Assembly: GCA_025925615.1 (NCBI GenBank)
Contig: JAICLN010000152.1
Location: forward strand, 1-9,304
Source: Actinomycetospora sp.
Lineage (GTDB): Bacteria > Actinomycetota > Actinomycetes > Mycobacteriales > Pseudonocardiaceae
DNA length: 9,304 nucleotides
Reading direction: 5' to 3'
Every line of letters begins with the position of its first letter. The stretch's first letter is position 1. This document shows, one piece after another, positions 5,133 to 9,304 of the stretch. The translations under genes were made by a program, and so were the position numbers. Under the pieces are notes generated by a model, which made no database searches, had not been told where the DNA came from, and was given only the letters and a program-made list of their open reading frames with translations.

Positions 5133-6808
5133 CTGCGCAACAGACCTCGGTCTACGAGTCCAAGCCCTGGCTCGCCCGGTACCGCGACGACTACAACCAC
5201 GGCGAGGTGACCGTCGAGTTCGCGAGCGCGCTCGACATGGTGCGCGCCGCGGTCGAGCGCGACCCGGACTGCGAGATCGTCCGCTACTTCGACGGCACGA
5301 TGACGATGCGCGAGCTCGACGAGCTCTCCGACGCCTTCGCCGTCGCGCTGACCGAGCGGGGCTTCGCGGCGGGGGACCGGCTCGGCACGTACCTGCAGAA
5401 CATCCCGCAGGCCCTCGTCGTCGTCGTCGGGACCTGGAAGGCCGGCGGCATCGTCGTCTCGATCAACCCGATGTCGCGGCAGCGCGAGCTGACCACGATC
5501 CTCACCGACTGCGAGGCGACCGCGATCGTCTCGCAGGAGGACCTCTGGTCGATCGCCAGCGAGGTCATCCCGAACACCAGCGTGCGGATCGCGTTCACGA
5601 CCTCGCCTCTGGAGTACCAGACCCGGCACGACGAGCGGCTCTTCGGCGGCATGGAGCGCATCGACTGCGACGGCGCCGAGGACCTCACGACGGTGCTCGA
5701 GGCGACCCGGGGACGTCGTCCGGACCCCGTCGAGCTCTCCGGCGACGACGTCGCGTTCCTCGGCTACACCTCGGGGACCACCGGGCCGCCCAAGGGCGCC
5801 ATGAACACCCACCGCAACATCGTCTTCAACGCGCAGACCTACCGGGACTGGATCCAGCTCGGGCGCGACGACTCGGTGTTCGGTGTGGCGCCGCTGTTCC
5901 ACATCACGGGCGTCGTCGGGCACCTCGCGATCGCGCTGCTGCTGCCGTGCCCGTTGGTGCTGGCCTACCGGTTCGAGCCGGGCGTCGTCGTGGACGCCAT
6001 CCGCGAGCACCGCCCGACGTTCTCCATCGGCTCGATCACGGTGTTCATCGCGATGATGAACGCCCCGAACGCCGACAAGGACGCGCTGTCCTCGATGGTC
6101 AAGGTCTACTCGGGCGGCGCCCCGATCCCGCCGACGACGGTGAAGGCCTTCCAGGACCAGTTCGGGCACTACATCCACAATTTCTACGGGCTCACCGAGA
6201 CCAACTCGCCCTCGCACGGTGTCCCACTCGGGGCGACGGCGCCGGTCGACGAGGCCTCCGGGGCGCTCTCGGTGGGGGTGCCGATCTTCGACACGGTCGT
6301 GCGGATCGTGCGTGACGACGGGACCGAGGCCGACGTCGGGGAGGTCGGCGAGATCACCACGCGCGGCCCGCAGGTGGTGCCGGCCTACTGGGGCAAGCCC
6401 GAGGAGACCGAGAAGGCGCTGCGCGGGCCGGGCGGGATCGTCGAGCTCTCCACCGGCGACGTCGGGTACATGGACGCCGAGGGCTGGTTCTACGTCGTCG
6501 ACCGCAAGAAGGACCAGATCAACGCCGGCGGCTACAAGGTCTGGCCGCGGGAGGTCGAGGACGTCCTCTACGAGCACTCCGCGGTGAAGGAGGCCGCCGT
6601 CGTCGGGGTCCCGGACGAGTACCGGGGCGAGACGGTGAAGGCGTTCGTCTCGTTGCGGCCGGGCTCGTCGGCGACCCCCGAGGAGCTCATCGCGTTCTGC
6701 AAGGAGCGGATGTCGGCCTACAAGTACCCGCGCCAGATCGAGCTCCGCGACGAGCTGCCGAAGACGGTGACCGGGAAGCTGTTGCGCCGGGAGCTGCGGG
6801 GGAGCTGA
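5129..6808 (+). CDS. AMP-forming acyl-CoA synthetase (class I adenylate-forming enzyme)
   Basis: A 559-residue enzyme that should activate a carboxylic acid with ATP and join it to CoA. Core motifs are complete: the phosphate loop YTSGTTGPPKGAMNTH (213-228), NFYGLTETN (351-359), STGDVGYMDAEGWFYVVDRK (441-460) with the ATP-contacting D444 and hinge D458, AGGYKVWPREVE (466-477), and the C-terminal PKTVTGKLLRREL with catalytic K550. The length is normal for fatty-acid or aromatic acid CoA ligases; the substrate cannot be read from the sequence. The start ATG sits inside the cyclase stop (ATGA) with no strong ribosome binding site, so expression probably depends on translation of the cyclase. It is likely cytoplasmic. 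The gene ends in the convergent region that holds the G runs and inverted repeat. Confidence 0.93.
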   Translation: MTAQQTSVYESKPWLARYRDDYNHGEVTVEFASALDMVRAAVERDPDCEIVRYFDGTMTMRELDELSDAFAVALTERGFAAGDRLGTYLQNIPQALVVVVGTWKAGGIVVSINPMSRQRELTTILTDCEATAIVSQEDLWSIASEVIPNTSVRIAFTTSPLEYQTRHDERLFGGMERIDCDGAEDLTTVLEATRGRRPDPVELSGDDVAFLGYTSGTTGPPKGAMNTHRNIVFNAQTYRDWIQLGRDDSVFGVAPLFHITGVVGHLAIALLLPCPLVLAYRFEPGVVVDAIREHRPTFSIGSITVFIAMMNAPNADKDALSSMVKVYSGGAPIPPTTVKAFQDQFGHYIHNFYGLTETNSPSHGVPLGATAPVDEASGALSVGVPIFDTVVRIVRDDGTEADVGEVGEITTRGPQVVPAYWGKPEETEKALRGPGGIVELSTGDVGYMDAEGWFYVVDRKKDQINAGGYKVWPREVEDVLYEHSAVKEAAVVGVPDEYRGETVKAFVSLRPGSSATPEELIAFCKERMSAYKYPRQIELRDELPKTVTGKLLRRELRGS

Positions 6809-6829
6809 GCGGGCCGGGCTCCGGACGCT

Positions 6830-6961
6830 CGAACGGGCCGTTGGTGACCCAGGGTGGTGGCGGACAGGCCGGTGGGGGGGGGCGGGGGGGGGGGGCGGGC
6901 GGGGCGCCGTCCGCAGTACCGGGCGGTTCGACCCCTTTGTGGGTGACCACCGCCCCGTTCG
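6830..6961. repeat. 22-bp imperfect inverted repeat flanking a G-rich core
   Basis: Arm 6830-6851 (starting CGAACGGGCCGTTGG) and arm 6940-6961 (whose complement starts CGAACGGGGCGGTGG) match at 19 of 22 positions and are separated by 88 bases. An inner pair GCGGAC (6860-6865) and GTCCGC (6909-6914) is nested inside. The element fills the gap between two convergent genes, so it could be a bidirectional terminator or a short mobile repeat of REP or MITE type. No transposase or target duplication is evident. Confidence 0.6.
6874..6904 (+). repeat. G-run tract with quadruplex potential
   Basis: Runs of 9, 12, 3 and 4 G are separated by single C bases on the plus strand, between the arms of the inverted repeat. 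Four or more G runs with one-base spacers can form a G-quadruplex in DNA or in RNA read through from the ligase gene. Such tracts slip in replication, so the exact lengths may vary or be miscalled. Confidence 0.8.
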
Positions 6962-6979
6962 TGGTCTCCGGGCGCTCGG

Positions 6980-7207
6980 TCAGGACGTGGCGCCGGCGAG
7001 CACCTCGTCGAGGACGCCGTTGCGGGCATCGGCGACGAGGTCGGCGAGCTGGCCCAGGCTCATCTGGATGCGCTGGCCGAAGTCGTCGGTGATGACGACG
7101 CGGCGCTCCTCGGGGGCCGCGGGGTCCAGGTAGAGCTCCGGGCAGCCGCAGCTGCACTGCCCGCAGAACGTGGCGACGTGCTGCAGTCCGTCCGTGGCCG
7201 GGTCCAT
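6980..7207 (-). CDS. Small cysteine-cluster protein, function unknown
   Basis: A 75-residue protein that I do not recognise as a named family. It holds a compact cysteine group, H10-x4-C15-x2-C18-x-C20-x-C22-P, followed by ELYLDPAAP, a short strand-like VVITDDFGQRIQMS and an acidic C-terminal helix (SLGQLADLVADARNG). The four cysteines within eight residues suggest binding of zinc or another soft metal, or a redox role; this is inference. There is no signal peptide or membrane helix. The start ATG at 7207 is well supported by AGGAGG five bases upstream. It lies 77 bases downstream of the DUF308 gene on the same strand and may be co-transcribed, although a TACGGT box in the gap could be its own -10. 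It is convergent with the ligase gene. Confidence 0.75.
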   Translation of the reverse strand: MDPATDGLQHVATFCGQCSCGCPELYLDPAAPEERRVVITDDFGQRIQMSLGQLADLVADARNGVLDEVLAGATS

Positions 7208-7212
7208 GGCGT

Positions 7213-7218
7213 CCTCCT
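7213..7218 (-). promoter_or_regulatory. Strong ribosome binding site of the cysteine-cluster gene
   Basis: On the minus strand AGGAGG ends five bases before the ATG at 7207. It is the best Shine-Dalgarno match in the window and the main argument that this short gene is real. Confidence 0.8.
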
Positions 7219-7284
7219 GTGCTCCGGTGGCGCCGGGGACCGTAAGCACGCGGGCCCCGGGCGCGGACCGCCCCGAAAGGGTGG

Positions 7285-7827
7285 TCACCGGGAGCGACGG
7301 AGGCTCAGCGCGAGCCCGATCTCCGACGCGCCGCGCAGCAGGAAGCCCAGGCCCGCGAGCAGCGCGACGGTGCCGATCGCCGCCGCGAGGTTGAACAGGA
7401 GGATCACGAACGCCAGCAGCGCGAGGACGCCCATGGCGATGTTCCAGCCGCGGTGCTCCGCGCTGCGCGAGGCGACGAAGAGGTCGTTGATGCCCGCGAA
7501 CAGGAACCACAGCAGCAGTCCGACGACGAGGATCACGACGCCCGTGCCCGGGTGGAAGATCACGAAGATGCCGGCCAGCACCGTGATGATCCCGAAGATG
7601 ATCACCCACCACCGGCCCGGGGCGCCGTGCTGGACGCGCAGCGCCGTCGTCGTCTCGATGATCCCGGAGATCACGAGGCCGAACCCGAGGAAGAGAGCCA
7701 GCAGGATCACGGTGGCGGTCGGGAACAGGAGGGCGAAGAGGCCGACGATCACGCCGAGGATCCCGTCGGCGAGGATCCAGCCCCACCGCTTGGCGACGTC
7801 GGGCGGACCGATGGTGGAGGAGGTCAT
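7285..7827 (-). CDS. DUF308 / HdeD-like six-helix membrane protein
   Basis: A 180-residue integral membrane protein of the HdeD/DUF308 type. Six hydrophobic helices are visible at about 15-34, 38-60, 73-92, 97-117, 127-146 and 149-172, arranged as three similar hairpins. Short charged loops such as RVQHGAPGRWW and ASRSAEHRGWN separate them, and the basic end LSLRRSR follows. The repeated pattern of W, G and a following hydrophobic helix (KRWGWILADGILGV, GRWWVIIFGIITVL, HRGWNIAMGVLALL) is typical of the family. E. coli HdeD is linked to acid resistance; the role in actinobacteria is not settled. The ATG at 7827 has no clear ribosome binding site. The gene is divergent from the DUF305 lipoprotein across only 47 bases, and the cysteine-cluster gene follows downstream. 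Confidence 0.88.
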   Translation of the reverse strand: MTSSTIGPPDVAKRWGWILADGILGVIVGLFALLFPTATVILLALFLGFGLVISGIIETTTALRVQHGAPGRWWVIIFGIITVLAGIFVIFHPGTGVVILVVGLLLWFLFAGINDLFVASRSAEHRGWNIAMGVLALLAFVILLFNLAAAIGTVALLAGLGFLLRGASEIGLALSLRRSR

Positions 7828-7842
7828 GTCACGGTGAGTACA

Positions 7843-7855
7843 CCACCTCCGGTGG
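7843..7855. promoter_or_regulatory. Small palindrome in the 47-bp divergent gap
   Basis: CCACC-TCC-GGTGG is a perfect five-base inverted repeat, placed between the starts of the DUF308 and DUF305 genes. A protein bound here could affect both promoters. It is short enough to be chance. Confidence 0.25.
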
Positions 7856-7874
7856 CCTTGACCAGGATCTTCCC

Positions 7875-8495
7875 GTGAACGGTGCCCGTACGGCGCATTC
7901 AGGCGCCCTGGGGGTGCGCCACGGGGTGATCCGATGGGCCGTCCCGGTGGTGACGACGGTCCTCGCGGTGCTGCTGATCGGCGGCTGCGCCGACGCGCCC
8001 GTGACCGGCCCACCAACTGCGCCGTCCCCCGCCGACGTCGCCGCCGTCGACACCCACTACGCCCGCATGATGCTCGGGCACCACGAGCAGGCCCTCGTGC
8101 TCTCGGCGCTGGTGCCCGGTCGGTCGTCGTCCCCCGACGTCGCCGACCTGGCCTTCCGCATCGACCGCGCCCAGGTCGAGGAGGTGGGCCAGCTGCAGGG
8201 GTTCCTGCGGCTGCGCGGCGCCCCGACCGACCCGGGCGCGATGACGGGGATGCCCGGCATGGCCGACGCCGCCACCCTCGACCGGCTCCACGGCCTGCGC
8301 GGGCCCCCGTTCGACCGGCTCTGGCTGCAGACGATGACCGCCCACCACGAGGGCGCGCTCGCCATGGCCCGCAGCCAGCTCGCGCAGACCGGGGGCGACG
8401 CGTCGACGTCCCCGCTGGCCGAGTTCTCCCGCACGCTGCTCGTCGCCCAGCAGGCCGAGATCGACCGGATGCAGGGGCTGCTCGTCCGCGGCTGA
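7875..8495 (+). CDS. DUF305-domain lipoprotein, probable copper-related
   Basis: A 206-residue secreted lipoprotein. A hydrophobic signal (RWAVPVVTTVLAVLLIGGC, residues 20-38) ends in a lipobox, with C38 as the lipidation site, so it should be anchored outside the membrane. The mature part carries the two DUF305 half-motifs, YARMMLGHHEQALVLS (62-77) and LQTMTAHHEGALAMARSQLA (151-170), each with a His-His-Glu group, separated by a Met-rich stretch (MTGMPGM, 123-129). The paired HHE motifs and methionines suggest metal binding. DUF305 genes often occur beside copper genes, and a CopC/CopD gene follows 58 bases downstream. The GTG at 7875 has AGGA seven bases upstream; the GTG at 7914 would give a more usual 24-residue signal peptide and is a real alternative. 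Confidence 0.88.
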   Translation: MNGARTAHSGALGVRHGVIRWAVPVVTTVLAVLLIGGCADAPVTGPPTAPSPADVAAVDTHYARMMLGHHEQALVLSALVPGRSSSPDVADLAFRIDRAQVEEVGQLQGFLRLRGAPTDPGAMTGMPGMADAATLDRLHGLRGPPFDRLWLQTMTAHHEGALAMARSQLAQTGGDASTSPLAEFSRTLLVAQQAEIDRMQGLLVRG

Positions 8496-8553
8496 CCGCG
8501 TCATCGCACGAACCCGCGGGAACCGGACGGACCGCCACGACGACCCGGTACAT

Positions 8554-9304
8554 GTGCGAGGGCTCGGCGAGGGGGCGCGACGTGGCGCGGCGGTGGCCGT
8601 GGGCGTGCTGTGCGCACTGTTCGCCCTGGTCACAGCGCTTCCCGCGTCGGCGCACGCGATGCTCGAGCGGACGTCGCCCGCCGCCGACGGCGTCGTCGCC
8701 CACGCGCCCCCGGACGTCGTCGTCACCTTCAGCGAGGCGGTGAGCCTGGTCCCCGGCGCGGTCCGCGTCTACGACGGCGCGCTGCGCGAGGTCGACACCG
8801 GGACCGCCTCGCACCCCGGCGGTGACCCGACGTCGGCGGCGGTCGCGCTCGCTCCCGGCCTGGGCGCAGGCACCTACACCGTCACGTGGCGCGTCGTGTC
8901 CGCCGACTCGCACCCCGTGTCGGGCGGCTTCCGGTTCTCGATCGGCCACCCCGGTCCGAGTGCGGCGCCGCCGCCCCCCGACGTCGGGGGTGGGGCTGCG
9001 GGCGCGCTGCTCGCCGTGGCCCGCTTCGTCGAGTACGCAGGCCTCGCCGTGCTGGGCGGGGCCGTCGTGCTCGTCGCGCTCCGCCGCGCCGGGGCCGACG
9101 TAGCAACGCTGCGCCGCGGCCGCCGAGGGGTGGTCGCCGGCTGGTGGGCGTTGCTCGTCGGGAGCGTGCTCGCCCTGGTGCTGCAGGGTCCCGACGCGGC
9201 CGGGGTCGGGATCGGCGCCGCGTTCGACCCCGCGGTGCTCGCGACGACGATGGCCTCGCCGACCGGCCTGCTCCTCGCGGCCCGCGTCGTGCTGGTGCTG
9301 CTCG
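8554..9304 (+). CDS. CopC-CopD fusion copper protein (partial, runs off right edge)
   Basis: An open frame of 250 visible codons from the GTG at 8554. A signal peptide (VRGLGEGARRGAAVAVGVLC through LPASA) precedes a CopC domain (about 34-131). After cleavage at ASA the mature protein starts with H34, the N-terminal copper ligand of CopC, and D118 and H120 in SADSHPVSGGFRFS match the second part of the Cu(II) site. A Pro/Gly linker (133-147) leads to membrane helices at about 148-176, 192-210 and 234-250, the beginning of a CopD-type domain. Such fusions (YcnJ-like) are linked to copper import or handling. The start has no good ribosome binding site, so coupling to the DUF305 gene 58 bases upstream is likely. 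The C-terminal part is outside the window. Confidence 0.87.
   Translation, partial: MRGLGEGARRGAAVAVGVLCALFALVTALPASAHAMLERTSPAADGVVAHAPPDVVVTFSEAVSLVPGAVRVYDGALREVDTGTASHPGGDPTSAAVALAPGLGAGTYTVTWRVVSADSHPVSGGFRFSIGHPGPSAAPPPPDVGGGAAGALLAVARFVEYAGLAVLGGAVVLVALRRAGADVATLRRGRRGVVAGWWALLVGSVLALVLQGPDAAGVGIGAAFDPAVLATTMASPTGLLLAARVVLVLL

Noticed and set aside
4928..6577. Long minus-strand open frame opposite the acyl-CoA synthetase
   Set aside because: The synthetase on the plus strand carries complete catalytic motifs. The opposite frame is low-complexity D/R/V/G sequence without domains.
6830..6961. Inverted repeat as ends of an insertion sequence
   Set aside because: The interior is only 88 bases with no coding potential, and no clear direct target repeat flanks it.
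6841..7092. Short plus-strand frame across the G runs
   Set aside because: It reads mostly Gly from the G tract and then runs antisense to the cysteine-cluster gene, which has a strong ribosome binding site.
7285..8949. A 554-codon minus-strand frame ending in the DUF308 protein
   Set aside because: Only the part from the ATG at 7827 resembles a protein. The upstream part is antisense to the DUF305 and CopC genes and is low complexity.
1..9304. CRISPR array, tRNA, rRNA or phage genes
   Set aside because: No regularly spaced short repeats, no cloverleaf with a T-loop motif and no phage or transposase domains were seen on either strand.

Overview
The window is very G+C-rich, codons mostly end in G or C, and the gene content (NarL-type regulator, AidB-like flavoprotein, DUF308 and DUF305 proteins, a CopC/CopD fusion) fits a high-GC actinobacterium, possibly a Pseudonocardia-like one. 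That placement is inferred from style and families, not from a marker gene.

Layout. (1) Bases 1-1829, minus strand: a tight set read right to left as alpha/beta hydrolase, NarL/LuxR response regulator, then the N-terminus of a membrane protein running off the left edge, probably the partner sensor kinase. (2) Bases 2037-3761, minus strand: an AidB-type acyl-CoA dehydrogenase homologue carrying an in-frame tandem duplication of 27 residues around its FAD-contacting helix motif. (3) Bases 3762-4166: a divergent control region holding a frameshifted remnant of a 5-formyltetrahydrofolate cyclo-ligase-family gene and short inverted repeats near both promoters. (4) Bases 4167-6808, plus strand: a two-gene operon of a cyclase-family metal hydrolase and an AMP-forming acyl-CoA synthetase, overlapping by ATGA. 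(5) Bases 6809-6979: a convergent intergenic region with long G runs flanked by a 22-bp imperfect inverted repeat. (6) Bases 6980-7827, minus strand: a six-helix DUF308/HdeD-like membrane protein followed by a 75-residue cysteine-cluster protein. (7) Bases 7875-9304, plus strand: a DUF305 lipoprotein and the start of a CopC-CopD copper protein cut by the right edge.

How they fit together. The cyclase and ligase genes look like a small catabolic unit that hydrolyses and CoA-activates an unknown carboxylate. AidB is divergently placed and may share control with them. The DUF305 and CopC/CopD genes look like a copper-handling unit in the cell envelope. The most unusual observations are the diverged tandem duplication in AidB (with atypical codon use in one copy), the folate-enzyme gene remnant fused in frame to the cyclase leader, and the G-run/inverted-repeat element. 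I see no complete new multi-gene system, CRISPR array, tRNA, rRNA or insertion sequence.
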